A DNA stretch of 64,000 nt, from positions 254,145 to 318,144 of the forward strand of contig NW_024468517.1 of the NCBI RefSeq assembly GCF_001632365.1. Direction: 5' to 3'. Position 1 is the stretch's first letter. Each line of letters starts with the position of its first letter. Positions 1-11,500 of the stretch are shown here, piece after piece. The notes under the pieces are model-generated. The model made no database searches. It was not told the origin of the DNA and saw only the letters and a program-made list of their open reading frames with translations. The position numbers and the translations under genes were made by a program. The DNA is from Laetiporus sulphureus 93-53 (taxonomy: Eukaryota > Basidiomycota > Agaricomycetes > Polyporales > Laetiporaceae).

Positions 1-74
1 CGCATCCGCTGATCGCCTTGACGAATCAGCTTCGAACCGCTTCCCACATGCTGCGACAGCTGCCAGAACATAGT

Positions 75-338
75 TCACAACATGAATGCCTCGTGTTGAC
101 CCGCATCTTGGAGTTGGATGATGTGATGCAGTACGTGCGGTTCGACCAGTTGTCCGGATGACGCTGACAGCTCTAGGCGTATTTGCAGCGGGGGCGGCAC
201 GGAATACTCCGCAACGTCCGCATATGAGGGCCTACCAACACCAGCAGAAAGCGAGATAATGTCCCCGACATCCTCGTCAAGCCACTCAAGCCTCGGCAAT
301 CCGATGGACGAGTGGACCGCCATGGGAACAGCCAGCAA
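75..338 (-). CDS. Possible coding fragment, unidentified, probably partial
   Basis: An open minus-strand frame runs towards the left edge and looks protein-like (for example RLELSASSGQLVEPHVL followed by HHIIQLQD). I do not recognise the family. It stops at position 75, where a GT dinucleotide offers a possible splice donor, so it may be an exon of a gene running off the window. No start codon or domain can be supported. It could equally be chance open frame in the sequence downstream of the TANGO2-like gene. Confidence 0.2.
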   Translation of the reverse strand: MLAVPMAVHSSIGLPRLEWLDEDVGDIISLSAGVGRPSYADVAEYSVPPPLQIRLELSASSGQLVEPHVLHHIIQLQDAGQHEAFML

Positions 339-601
339 TTATAACGCCTATTTTCCCGTCTCTGCGGGAGAACACACCACATATCACAAGACGTACCACG
401 TTGCATGATTTGGTTTCCTCGCGTCATATTCCGTTCTTCACGGGACTAGGTGGTCTTACTGCATGAACAGTCCGGCCAATTATGACGTCTTGATATGTCG
501 ATTTTAGGGTGTAGGTACCATTGTAACCTTGACTGCAATGTCTCGAACTATGATACATCATCCTAGTTCATCCTTTGGATAAGACACATGCGTAGCAGCG
601 C

Positions 602-1705
602 TCATATCACCTGTTGTCCCTCGCTGTCAATTTGTGTGTTGAAGCGAAATTCTCGCTGAGTCCGCGGATCTGCCTTGGCAACAGTACCACCTTCTTTCAA
701 TACCCATATGTCTCGTTCAATGAAGAGCACTCCTCCATCTCGTCGAATCAGAATTATCGTGGACAGACGGGTGCCATAGCAGTCATTGATGTCCGAGCTC
801 GACGATTTGATTGGGATTAAGAGTGGGTCGACTTCGATGGTGTTGCGCAACGTCGAGCGATCAATTGGTGCTACGTCACTCTTCCAACTTTCGCGAGAAC
901 CTCCAAATATTAGAGCATTTTGCGGACAGACTCTCATGAAGCAACACCCACGCAAGAATCCCAAACAGCTGTTCCACGAGTTTGGACTCATCAAAATCGG
1001 ACGATAGGATATCTTGCAAAGCTTGTACTCCGTGTTTGACTTTGGGCCACTCGTTCGCACCATGATGATCGACACCATTGGATATTCCTCCACACCGCCT
1101 TTCCTCGTAAGTGAGCTCACGGGCGATAATTCTGCCTCCCCCTCCGCAGTTAGTGGCGATTGCGGCGTCAAGTGATAACTTATTCGCTCTAGGGTCGCTT
1201 TCCGCCCGAGGAGATAACAGGAGCAAATTGAAGCCGGCAAATTTCGTATTCCGAGAGGTGAGCTCATGAATCTCCTCCCGCAGTGTCATCGTCGGTTTCT
1301 TCGGAAGCAGGAAGGAGGACGTGAGGTCCCCTCTGGAAGAGTCGTACTGGGAGGGCGGTTCCGTGATATTGGTACTGTGTGCAGGCACGTAGTTAGTTAG
1401 ACGTCGGATAGCCGTGATATTGCGTACATAATTGCTACTCGACCAGAACGGCTGAGACCTGCCCATGTTCCTCCAGCGAGCATATCTCGACCGGATAACA
1501 CAAGCCCATCCCCAGATGCGTCGTCATTGATATTCCCGAACGAATGGAACCGAGCACTAACGGTGGGTCGGGACAAATATTCGTCTCGGTTGCTGCACAG
1601 GATTCTATGCTCATAAAGGGTCTGAGATGCTGACTACTGAGAACCCGAAAGCGTAACGCACAGCGCATACCGGGGATGTTCCAACGACCAGAAGCCGACA
1701 CACAT
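602..1705 (-). CDS. TANGO2: TANGO2/NRDE-family protein
   Basis: Four exons with GT-AG introns at 1605-1661 (57 nt), 1375-1427 (53 nt) and about 881-947 (67 nt) join to 927 nt, or 308 residues, the usual size of the family. Family landmarks appear in order: N-terminus MCVGFWSLEHPRYAL, the name-giving CSNRDEYLSRPT, LSGRDMLAGGTWAG, SRGDLTSSF, AGFNLLLL, GGISNGVD, WPKVKHG, then near the C-terminus YGTRLSTIILIRRDG and FIERDIWV. The start is the ATG that gives the Met-Cys expected for this family. TANGO2 proteins are linked to ER-Golgi organisation and to lipid or haem handling in animals; the biochemical activity is unsettled. The gene diverges from ARP6 across about 600 bp. The third intron's exact borders are the least certain part. 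Confidence 0.88.
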
Positions 1706-2304
1706 CGGACGAACCACGGATGTCAAGACGGCTCGGGATTCTATGATACGCAGTACGTCAAGAACGGGGAGTACCGGAACACTTGATTTGAGTTCCTTGG
1801 AAGTCTGACCTCAACTGGGTGTTCCTTGTATTCAACAGCTCGGCGATGGGTACTATTCGGATCTCCACCCCGAGTCAATGTCGAAACTAGGCCCTTAATT
1901 CTCGATGCACGCACCAGATTGAACGTAGTGGGAGTATCCTGCTTGCCGGCTGATCAAAAAGGTGTGATACAGGTGTCGAGCAACAATCCGTACACCCGGC
2001 AGAAAGCTTCTAGCAGTGATCGCTGGACTCCCAGATTCAGATTGTGATGCTCCTGAGACAATGATCTGAGCAGGAACCGCGTCGACAGCTCAGCCGTCTG
2101 TCTAATGACCTTGCTAGACACCAACAAACAGAGCTGATTGTTACGATTCTACGCCGTTATTTATCAGAGCCGAGTTTGCAGGAACGGCAGGCAGGGGAAG
2201 AGGCAGTGTTCGATGGTCAGGATAAAGGCGCGCAACGCACATGATCGACTGCCGTGATCTGATCTACCGTTCGTCCCACCTCTCATTCTCACGGCCTTCC
2301 AGTC
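1706..2304. other. Divergent intergenic region between TANGO2 and ARP6
   Basis: About 600 bp separate the two divergent start codons and must carry both promoters. A 73-codon open frame lies here on the plus strand but shows no family resemblance. I see no clear TATA box or other named motif. Confidence 0.5.
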
Positions 2305-4183
2305 ATGAAAACACCCACAACAGTAGTTGTCGACAACGGCGCACATACAATCAAGGCTGGCATTGTCGGCGTACACGATGCTACTCCCAGGTGAGTCGAG
2401 TCGTGAAATGCGAGATGTATTGAGTATCGTCTCTATCGTTTTAATCAGGCTAATTGACAGCCAGAATAATTCCCAACGCGATTGTGCGTTCCAAGGGTGA
2501 CAAGACAACATATATCGGCCACGAGCTTGAGAAATGCCGTGATTTTTCGGGTCTACATTATCGCCTGCCATTCGAAAAGGTGAGCCATGTGCAGCAGAAG
2601 TCTTCTCCGAAGTGTAGCTTAGTCGACATATTCATGCAGGGTTATCTCACAGACTGGGATGCCGAGAAAGCCATATGGGACGGATTGTTCTCCAGTGCTG
2701 TCCTAGGAGTGGGTTGAGGCACGTTCAGCCGCTCAGGGTTGTCTATTGACGTTTATATTCTTGCTGCAGATCGACACGGCTGAATCCACGCTTTTGATCA
2801 CAGAGCCGTACTTTGATTTGCCTAACCTGCAGGACGTCTACGATCAGTTTGCATTTGAGGAATACGAGTTCCAATCATATTACAGATGCACGCGTATGTG
2901 CCCTTCTTTGCGTCAAGCTCGTTTTACTCATATCTAATGATGTATCAGCCGCTGCGCTCATCCCGTACGGAGACCTCTTTGCGCGACCAGGTTTGCCAAC
3001 CCCCGAATGCATGCTTGTGATAGACTCCGGCTTCAGCTTCACCCATGTTATACCCATAATCAACGGCTCAGTAGTATGGGCCGCGGTCGAACGGTGTGTT
3101 CGAATCTCACCACGCCGAATGAACTGATCATATACAAATCAGAATTGACGTCGGCGGCAAGCTTCTAACAAACCAGCTCAAGGAACTAACCTCTTTCCGT
3201 CAGTGGAATATGATGGACGAGACCTACATCATGAATGACATCAAAGAAGCATGTTGTTACATATCAACCGACTTCAAGAGGGACCTAGAAATCTGTCGGT
3301 GTGTCTGGTCTGCCCCAATGAGAATCCAATGTAGTCATATGTATCTCCAGGGCGGACCCTCGGCGAAATGCCATCGTGCAAGAGTACATTCTTCCAGATT
3401 TCTCAACAGGCCGTCGAGGTCGCATTCGGCAACCTGGCGAAGCGATCGATGATTCGGCCCAGGTCATGTACATGAACAACGAAAGATTCACAATCCCGGA
3501 GATCATTTTCCGGCCAGGTGACATTGGTGATTGGCTCGAACCTAATTTAGAACTGTCCATTCATGCTGACTGGATCGCGAACCCCTCATTGACAGGCCTC
3601 GAACAGTCTGGTATCGCATCTAGCGTAGCACATTGTATAGCGCATCTGCCAGAGGACGTGCGAGGCATGTTATGGGCACATATCGGGATCGTTGGTGGGA
3701 ACGCCAAGTTCTCTGGCCTCCGCGAGCGATTGTGAGTGTTTACCGATCCATTTCAATTGGACCCTGACTTACGACGCCCATTGTCACAGACAGGCTGAGC
3801 TACGATCGCTAGCTCCCGTCGACTGCGATGTCAACATTTATATTTCAGACGAGTCCGCCGATGTTGTTCCGGCCACCTGTGTTTCTAGACTGACCATCGT
3901 ATCTAGGCCTATCTTGGAAGCGTACCGGTCTGCTATTGCCTTCGCAAAAAGTCCCGAGTTCTCAGCGAACGTAGTGACACGGGCCGAATACCTCGAGATG
4001 GGGAGCAACGCTTGTCGAAGAAAGTTCATTGATTGGAGACCCGTGGAAAAGGAGTGGCTTAAAGGGCAAGCACAATTGAAGGGACGCGGCTCGGCAAAAA
4101 CATGGGATGAAGGCCTCGAACGGGCGTCGTCCGGAAAGAAAGGGACTAAAGTCAAAGGAAAAGCCCGTGTTACTCGACGTTAA
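2305..4183 (+). CDS. ARP6: Actin-related protein 6 (SWR1 chromatin-remodelling complex subunit)
   Basis: ARP6 is a nuclear actin-fold subunit of the SWR1 complex, which exchanges H2A for H2A.Z in nucleosomes. The ATG at 2305 starts [19 protein letters not shown], the actin phosphate-1 loop. Intron 1 is 2391-2464, chosen because it restores ...[15 protein letters not shown]. Later exons give [57 protein letters not shown], the nucleotide-pocket [50 protein letters not shown] and [16 protein letters not shown], then the GGN motif followed by FSGLRERL. These match ARP6 rather than conventional actin. The C-terminus has a short basic Lys/Arg tail. At least seven introns are needed. The stop is TAA at 4181-4183. 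Confidence 0.93.
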
Positions 4184-5629
4184 ACATAGTCAATGTCGGC
4201 GACTCGTCGCTCTGTCCACCCGGTGTTGGCTGTAGCTAGCAATTGTGTACGGATTTCAAGGATATATTAGCCCTTACGAAGCCGTTCCGGGAAGCGTCGA
4301 GGAGAACATCGAGGGTATCAGGGATGGATGAAGTAGGTTGTCGACGATCGATGAAGACTAGGCAGAGTGGAGGAGTGACACCAGGCTCTATCGCAATTCT
4401 GCTTCGTGGCCGGGAGATAAGAGCCAATGTGTTGGGCCGTGAACATTAATTCAATTGCTTCTCGTCTCGGTCATAGTCTCGGAAGTCAGTTCACATGAAC
4501 AATTTCATGCCGTAACGTATATTTTCCATTCACGGTAAGGACTTTGCATCATTTCCTGCTCGATTGCCAGCATTGAATGGCGCTAGCATGAATTCGGCAT
4601 GCTGAGATGGGGCACAAAAGCATTCCACGACCACTTTTGCAACAATATAGCCGCTGTGTTTTGTTTTATCAGATCCAGTTGTTCATTTCCCCATGGACAG
4701 ATGATGCAAACAGCTCGTGAGGTCCTAGACTGTCGACCGTGAGGATTGCAGAAATTGAGCGCATTGAAATAATTTGGGGACATGCCTGCAAGCACCTGGG
4801 GAGAAATCAAGGCGCTTGCACGTCACCGCGAAGGAGCATCATGCTGCAGAGCTCTGCAACATACCCCGAAACTGTGCTTTGACTCATTCCTGCCTGTTCA
4901 AGATGTCCGCGGGCGGACTCGCCATGGTCAATGGCGTGAAAGGAGCGGCGCTAGACGCTGACGGCATTATACACCGGTGAGAGCCTGCCCATGCGGAACA
5001 GACGGAGCTTTTCGTGGAGGCCAGCATCTCTAGCGTGAAGAATCCCTCGCAAGGAGCAACGTGAAAGCGCGCACTTTGACTGCTTTAATGGAGTCATGAC
5101 GCTGTAGCCAATTGAAGTAGACACTGCACATGCTGCATATACCGATGCCCGCAGAGAAACCCCGCGAAGCTACAGGCGTCCGTCCGGATATTTAGTACTG
5201 CAGCAAAAAAGAACGCAGGGTCGTCTCCGCGACAAACGTGAAAGATTGCGTGCACCGAGGGGCGGAGACCGCCTATCGGGAAAGAACGCTGGATTGAAGG
5301 TGTTGGTGAAACTTACAGATGATTGCTGCGAGCGGCGCATCGTTAGGTTTTCTATCTTGGCCAAGCCATCTCAAACAAAGACCGACAAGCTGCAGACGTG
5401 TGGAGCCCCACATCACATGTCTTATACCAATATGCAAAGCATATCATATGGTTTGCAGCATGTCCCAGCCACGTCTGCGAGGCAGATACATGCACAGCGG
5501 GAGCCACGGAAAACGCGCTGTTAGATATCGAGGTTATAGGGGAACAAAAAATGGAAACTCCATACAATAATGCTAACACAAAAGTACATGAATCGCACCG
5601 TCCATCCGGCGAGCAAAATAGAGGTAGCT
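4184..5629. other. Region without a firm gene; possible minus-strand spliced gene
   Basis: No gene can be called with confidence. On the minus strand several short open stretches look protein-like, among them a frame around 5.0-5.1 kb with HARDAGLHEKLRLFRMGRL, one around 4.58-4.79 kb with VLAGMSPNYFNALNFCNPHG, and one at 4236-4427 with PPLCLVFIDRRQPTSS. GT and AG dinucleotides could link them, but I could not build a single consistent reading frame or recognise a family. The stretch could also simply be the 3' flanks of ARP6 and KIN17, which converge here. Confidence 0.3.
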
Positions 5630-6667
5630 CTACGCCGCAGCCTCTCTCTCCAATCGTCTCCGTTTCCGCTCTTGATCCTCGAAAATGATTCGCTCTGCAG
5701 CTGACATCGGTGCCTCTCTCTTCTTCCCATTACCTTGCTCTCCCTCACTTGAAGGCGCAGGCATCGACGATGCGGTAGTGGTTTTGAAAATGCTTGGGCG
5801 CTTCAACGGGTTCACAGCTGACTTTAGAGGATTCGTAGCGGGTTTCAACGGATTAAGTTTTAGTCCCCCTATAGACGCCGTAGGCGTCGATGCAGCTGCA
5901 GCCGCAGGAGCCTTGGGTGCAAAGGACAGTACGATTTTCTCCGTGCCCTCATCACGCTTTAGACCCTCTTCCACAGGCGGCGGTGACTGTTCCGATGGAT
6001 CAGTGGTGGCAGCAGCCCGCTCAATCTGTTCTGCGATGAGCATTCGTTCCCGTTGCTCATCGGACATCGTCGCCCGTTCCTTCTTCAGAGAAGCTTCCTG
6101 CATTAAGACATGCTCCGTAAGCCGATGCTCAACGGTGACTTAGAGCAGAACATACCTGTTTGGCAAGCGCTTTCGGGCTGTTGTCTATCCAGGCTATGAA
6201 CCACCCTTTCTCCGTCTCGTCCACTCTAGCCACACCCGTCCGACCGAGATGCTTGACGAACTCCGTCAGCGTGACCCAGCGTGTAGCATTCATGTGCAGA
6301 TGATTTCGGTCTTGAATGAATTCTTGGTACACGGTGTTCGCCTTCACACGCTTGGTACCAAACCTGCGGGAGAGCAGCTGTACGAAGTCATGCTGAAATT
6401 CGGAGGAGAAGTCCGCGATGTGCCGGCCTGCACTCTCGCCGACCACGAGCATCTGCCGCAGATGCGACTCGGATTGAGCGTGACATTTGAAGCCGTTTTC
6501 ATCGCGACACTGCTTTTGGCAGACTTGACAGTACCATCGTAATCGCTGGAGGCCCTTCGCCTTCATCTTGTTGGCAAGGTACTTGGGTGTTCCGACTGGA
6601 GCATCGAGAGCAATCAGCAGGTAACACTTGAGACCACAACTACCTACTCACCTTCTGCGCGAGGCAT
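5630..6667 (-). CDS. KIN17: KIN17-like DNA/RNA-binding zinc-finger protein
   Basis: KIN17 (Rts2 in yeast) is a nuclear protein that binds curved DNA and RNA and is tied to DNA replication, repair and splicing. A tiny first exon encodes MPRAE (ATG at 6667). It is followed by an intron and an exon with GTPKYLANKMKAKGLQ and the zinc finger WYCQVCQKQCRDENGFKCH (C-x2-C...H). Next comes the winged-helix domain with RRFGTKRVKANTVYQEFI, HLHMNATRWVTLTEFVKHLG and DETEKGWFIAWID. The intron 6098-6155 precedes EASLKKERATMSDEQRER, then an Ala/Pro-rich linker and the basic tail QERKRRRLEREAAA. The C-terminal SH3-like/KOW part of the human protein is absent, as in many fungi. It converges on ARP6 and diverges from the DSC3 gene. 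Confidence 0.93.
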
Positions 6668-6988
6668 CTTGGCTGCTTCTGGACGGAGGAACCTGGAGAT
6701 AAATGTTGCTTGGGTTTGGTAGCGGAGGTAGTAGAGTAATCAGCGGCGCAGTTATGCGCCACACCTCCACATCGCGGAGTTTGGGCGGAGTCTCCTTGCT
6801 GACGAATCATAGAGGTCCAGATGACAGCATATACAGACTCCGACCAATCTCAGATAAACGTTGCCCCGATCCGTTCATCGTCCTCGTCTATGCGCTTTGA
6901 TCTCCGATTCGCAGGAAGCGTAGAGCTACTTGCCCTGCTCATCGTCCGAACCTCTCTTCCATCGATAATCGTTCCTAGCCCCATTGCA
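6668..6988. other. Divergent intergenic region between KIN17 and DSC3
   Basis: About 320 bp between the two start codons. The reading frame of the right-hand gene stays open upstream of 6989 for more than 150 nt, so part of this could be translated if an earlier start is used. No named promoter motif is evident. Confidence 0.4.
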
Positions 6989-8105
6989 ATGACGCTGAGT
7001 GAGAAGGCGAAAGGAAAGCAGCGTGCTGTGGAACCTCAGTCTGGCAACCCAGAACCTCCGAAGAGGGATCTCGTCATACGGTTTACCGAGGGTATACCCG
7101 ACCTCACGCTGCAGATTGCAGAGAAAGACGTTGTACGGGATGTCAAGAATAAGGTAAGACGTCCATGCTTCTGCTCCATATTCTACGTGGCTTCACTCGA
7201 CTACCGTAGATTCGGGATGCCAGACCCCAGCTGCATGATCGGCGTCTTCGCTTAATTCTCTCCGGGCAGTTGCTCGCAGAAAGCACGCCACTCTACAATC
7301 GGCTGACCACGCTGGAGCAACAGCACCGTCGTGCTGCGTCCGAAAACGATGCTAATAGCGTAGGAAGCAAGGTTCAGAATGCTAACAACATATGGTTGCA
7401 CTGTTCTGTCGGGCCCCAGATGACGGATGGCGAGGAAGAAGAGCACTCGTTACAGGTATGCAAAGACGCCGATACATCTTTGGTTTAATGAAAACCTTAT
7501 CTCCCACACACGCACAGACTGCTCAGCTCAAACCTTTGAGAGGGTTCGATCGGCTCGCCGCCGCTGGCTTCTCCGAACAAGATATTGCCAATATCCGGCT
7601 GCAATTCCATGCACACTCTGCTGGCGACTATATCGATCAAGACTTTGAAAGCGACGAAGACTGTAAGCAGTCCATGCAATCGTCCACCTTCCATTTCTTA
7701 AATTTGATTTTTTTTGGCCAGTCGATGAGCACGCGCGTGCGCTTGAAGAGCAGTGGATTGATTCGTTCGATAACGGGGGTACGCCGCTTTCGCAGTCCTC
7801 GTCGCGAGCGACATCGATGCTATTGAACGGTGTCGTCCCTGGTTTCTTCTTCCCCTTGATACCCTTCTTCTTCTTCCGTTCCCCGAAGCCGGCTGTGTTC
7901 TGGGACGACGGGAGCGAACTTGAAGCGACGAGCAGTGTCATCTTCTCGTAGGCGCCTGCGCTTCTCATCGCATGGATAGCATACTAATGGCTCCTCGCTT
8001 TTCGGCCGCGATATCTGTAGGAGACGTTTGCAAATGGGTATTGTAGTCGGCTTCCTGCTGAACGCAATCTTTGGCATTTGGACATATCTTCTCACGTCGC
8101 CCTGA
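6989..8105 (+). CDS. DSC3: DSC E3 ubiquitin ligase complex subunit 3 (ubiquitin-like, membrane)
   Basis: Fungal Dsc3 belongs to the Golgi/ER-membrane DSC ubiquitin ligase, which in fission yeast and Aspergillus is needed for SREBP activation. The ATG at 6989 gives MTLSEKAKGKQRAVEP. A ubiquitin-like domain follows (DLVIRFTEGIPDLTLQIAEK, VVRDVKNK, then LILSGQLLAESTPLY). The conserved C-terminal domain follows (LKPLRGFDRLAAAGFSEQDI, NIRLQFHAHS, DEHARALEEQWIDSFD). There are two predicted membrane segments, a Phe-rich one (GFFFPLIPFFFF) and GIVVGFLLNAIFGIWTYLL just before the TGA at 8103-8105. The last intron ends in CTGTAG near 8020 and joins IFS to RRLQMGIV. Four or more introns are needed. The start could lie further upstream because the frame is open. 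Confidence 0.85.
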
Positions 8106-8564
8106 TGAGCAGCCGCGCATCTGTTACTGCCGTGTTCGCTTTATCGTAGCTTGATATGTTTCTTCATCAGTTATGTCCTCTACTCAGTGATAGCTCGTTA
8201 TTTCGTGGAGTCTGAGTTTCGTTAGTCTGTTCTATCGTACGATCATCAGTGCAGGATATTCGTCTGGCTTGAGAAGATGTTATCCCGCGATTTATATTTC
8301 CCTTTGCGCGACGTCTGTCGAGGCGACCGCAATGCGCTTTACACTGCTTTACATGGGACAATAGGGAGGAATAGGGATGATTGAGGTTCCGCAAACGCGT
8401 CGCGCGAATGTGACACGCGACGCGTACACGCGCCAAAATTTTTGGACTTTGTTGATCAACCACTACCGCCTCGGTAGCCTGCAACTTTCTGCATTCGCTT
8501 GTATTACTACCTGGATACCCTCCGTCGACTGGCCTCTCTTCTGTAACATTGCTCGATTGACTGG
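8106..8564. other. Intergenic region, DSC3 to importin
   Basis: No coding region can be supported in these 460 bp. The right part contains two ACGCGT hexamers (separate entry). The sequence is CpG-rich, unlike the repeat bed further right. Confidence 0.5.
8395..8425 (+). promoter_or_regulatory. Pair of ACGCGT (MCB-like) boxes upstream of the importin gene
   Basis: ACGCGT occurs at 8395-8400 and 8420-8425, within a very CpG-rich stretch about 140-170 bp upstream of the importin start codon. ACGCGT is the MluI cell-cycle box bound by MBF (Mbp1-Swi6 type factors) at G1/S genes in yeasts. That it acts this way here is inference from motif and position only. Confidence 0.4.
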
Positions 8565-11500
8565 ATGGACCTTCAGTCGCTCTCGAAGCTCTTCGCGAGC
8601 TCCTACAACCCGGACCCAAATGTCCAAAAAGCAGGCGAGCTTCATATCCGCAAGGTACGCGTAACTTGATAGAACAGCGTGCATTCAAGATGAACGGTCG
8701 TCCTTGGTGGAGTAGATAAGTGGCCAGGAGGGCATGCTTGCCGCCGTCTTGCAGATCATCGGGAATGATAATATCGAACTGTACGTGCCACTCACGTCTT
8801 CATTTTCATCCCAAACATTTCTGGTGTTTTTCGACCCCATCCGTATACAATGCAACGAACCCATTTGTTCGGTGCAATCGTGGCGATGCCAGCGTATCAT
8901 AACTCCAACTTTGCCCTATCTCGGACTCCATATCCGATCGTGCCGACAAGTTAAAAACATCGAAATCGACGCGTCTATGTTCCAAAAGCTCTTTTTCGTA
9001 TCGTATCTGTTGCAATTGAGATTCAACGCAGTCACGACGGCGGTGGTAAATACGCTACAGAAGACTCACATTCATCCATTGTGTATGAGATTGTCCAGCT
9101 TGCACAGTGCTTATCTCTGCGTTTTGTAGCGCTACCCGTCAAGCCGCTGCTGTATATCTCAAAAACCGTGTTCACACTTCATATTACATCGACCCCGCTC
9201 AGCAACGGCCAGAACAGATTCCACTCCATGACTCCGATCGCACTGCGCTCAAAGCATCCCTTTTGCCGCTCTTGGCGGTCTCTCCGTCAAAATTGATCAC
9301 AGTACAGCTCGCAAATGCATTGAAAACCATCGTCATGCGCGACTTTCCTGATCAGTGGCCGGCTTTGCTGGATGACGTGAAGCGACTGCTCACGAGTCAT
9401 AGTGTACGGGAGGTCTGCGCGGGATGTGTTGTTGCACTAGAGATGGTCAAGGCGTTCCGGTTTGTTTCCAATCTCCCCATGTTGTACCCTTGACTTCTGA
9501 CATGCGAGCGCTGTAGCTTCCGCCAAATGAGCGATGTGCTCCCGCAACTTGTCACAGAGTTGTTCCCAACACTGGTCAATATCGCACAACAGCTGCTCAC
9601 GACGCCTCCTGCAAATGCATCTGCGGAAATTCCTTTCATGCTCCACCTGATCCTCAAGACATACAAGACGAGCATCGTGCTTCATTTGAGCGCGCATCAG
9701 CAGAGCGCGGAGAGCTTGGTTCCGTGGGGTAGGCTGCTCTTCCAGGTAGTGAATCTGCAGATTCCGAAGGAAGCTGCGCCGGAGGATGAGGAAGAGCGGG
9801 AACGCAGCGAGTGGTGGAAAGCGAAGAAATGGGCATATGGCATTCTTGGTCGCTTGTTCCACCGATTCGGTAATCCTTCGCAACTACCAAGTTCGATGAA
9901 GGAGGAGTACGGCCGGTTTGCCCAACATTTCGTGACGACGTTCGCTCCGGAGATCTTTAAGATCTATCTTCACCAAGTGGAGCTGTACGTGTCCGGACAG
10001 GCTTGGTTGTCGAAGAAGTGCCAGTACCAGATCTTCTCATTCTTCACCGAGTGGTACGTTTCGCGCTCTCGTAGATGAGCAGGCTCCGCATATCGCTGAT
10101 TATTCTGAACAGCGTAAAGCCAAAGTCAACATGGGCTATGCTCAAGCCACACTTCCAAACTCTCGTGTCATCCTACGTATTCCCCCAGTTGTCCTTCAAT
10201 CCTGCCAAGCAAGAACAGTGGGATTCAGATCCAGTCGACTTCGTTCGCACATCAGTGGGTAAGTACACAACTCATGTGCTTTACGGGGAAACAGGGGCTC
10301 ACGCAGTGTGCAGACGAATATGAGAACTTCGATAGCCCTGTGTCCGCCGCGACATCTTTCCTTTTCGCGCTTTCCAGCAACCGGACAAAAACGACCTTCA
10401 TGCCCATCCTTGGCTTCATTACGCGAGTTCTTCAGTCGTATGTCAATCTCCCATTCAGGCGGTAAGTATCATCGCTGACGCCTATGACTCCGCAGGAAAC
10501 CCGCAGCTCCGCAGCGTTTCGGTGCTCTCAACATGACGGCTGCACTTGGACCGTTCATGATGCGCCACCCAGAAGTGAAAACCAATATTGAGCAGTTCTT
10601 GGTCCAGTTCGTCCAACCGGAGTTTGCCAGTCCGGAGCCATATATGCGAGCCATTGTGAGTACATTACAACTTCGTCATATGTATCATACTGAGTGAGTT
10701 CCGGAGGCATGCGAAGTTGTGGGAACAATGGAGAAGACAGGAATGAGGTGGTCGAACGACCAGGTGAGGAATCCCCCTCGCCATATAGGATAGTTCGCTC
10801 ATGTTCTCTTAGATTCTCAGTCAGCACTTCACTGCTATCGCATCATGTCTGGATGACCCCGAGCTTCCCGTTCGAGTTCAAGCCTGTCTGGCTCTCACTG
10901 AGATGGTAGTCTGCCATGAATCAGGTATGAGGTCCTGCGGCGATACTGCGCTCGAGTAGCTGACTCCGGAGACAGTGAGGGCCGCTGTCGCACCACAGGT
11001 GGGAAAGGTGATTCAAAGTAAGTTCGTCCTTTTGGTCGTCGAGCTTTGCCAATAATAGTTTTCTTGAAGCTCTATTGAAGCTATCAGAAGAGACGGACCT
11101 CGACATCCTGAACTCTTGCATGGAAACCATGGTGGAACAGTTCCATAACGAGCTGCTGCCTGTCGCAGCAGACCTCACTGCGCGTCTCGTATGTTATTAT
11201 GGTTGTCACCTCTATCAAATCCTCATGCAGTGTGCTAGTGCGAGACCTATGTTCGGCTGGCTCGAGAAAGCATGGCTGCTGATGAAGCCGGCAATGGAGA
11301 CGTGGACCTTGACACGATCGTGGAGAGCGACGAAGGAGAAGACAAGACATTCGCCGCTATGGGGATCGCCAAGACTATTGGCACCGTACGTTCGATCTTG
11401 CTGAGGCGTTTACGACACCGATGCTAAGCCGTCATGCAGATTGTCAGCTCGGTCGATTCATCGCCCGAAATCCTAGCGCAAATACAGGAGATTATCATTC

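Noticed and set aside
3080..3120. A tRNA B-box-like GTGTTCGAATC
   Set aside because: It lies in an ARP6 intron, and I found no matching A-box, acceptor stem or cloverleaf around it.
5685..6143. A 152-codon plus-strand open frame
   Set aside because: It is the antisense shadow of the KIN17 C-terminal exon, whose minus-strand reading matches the family.
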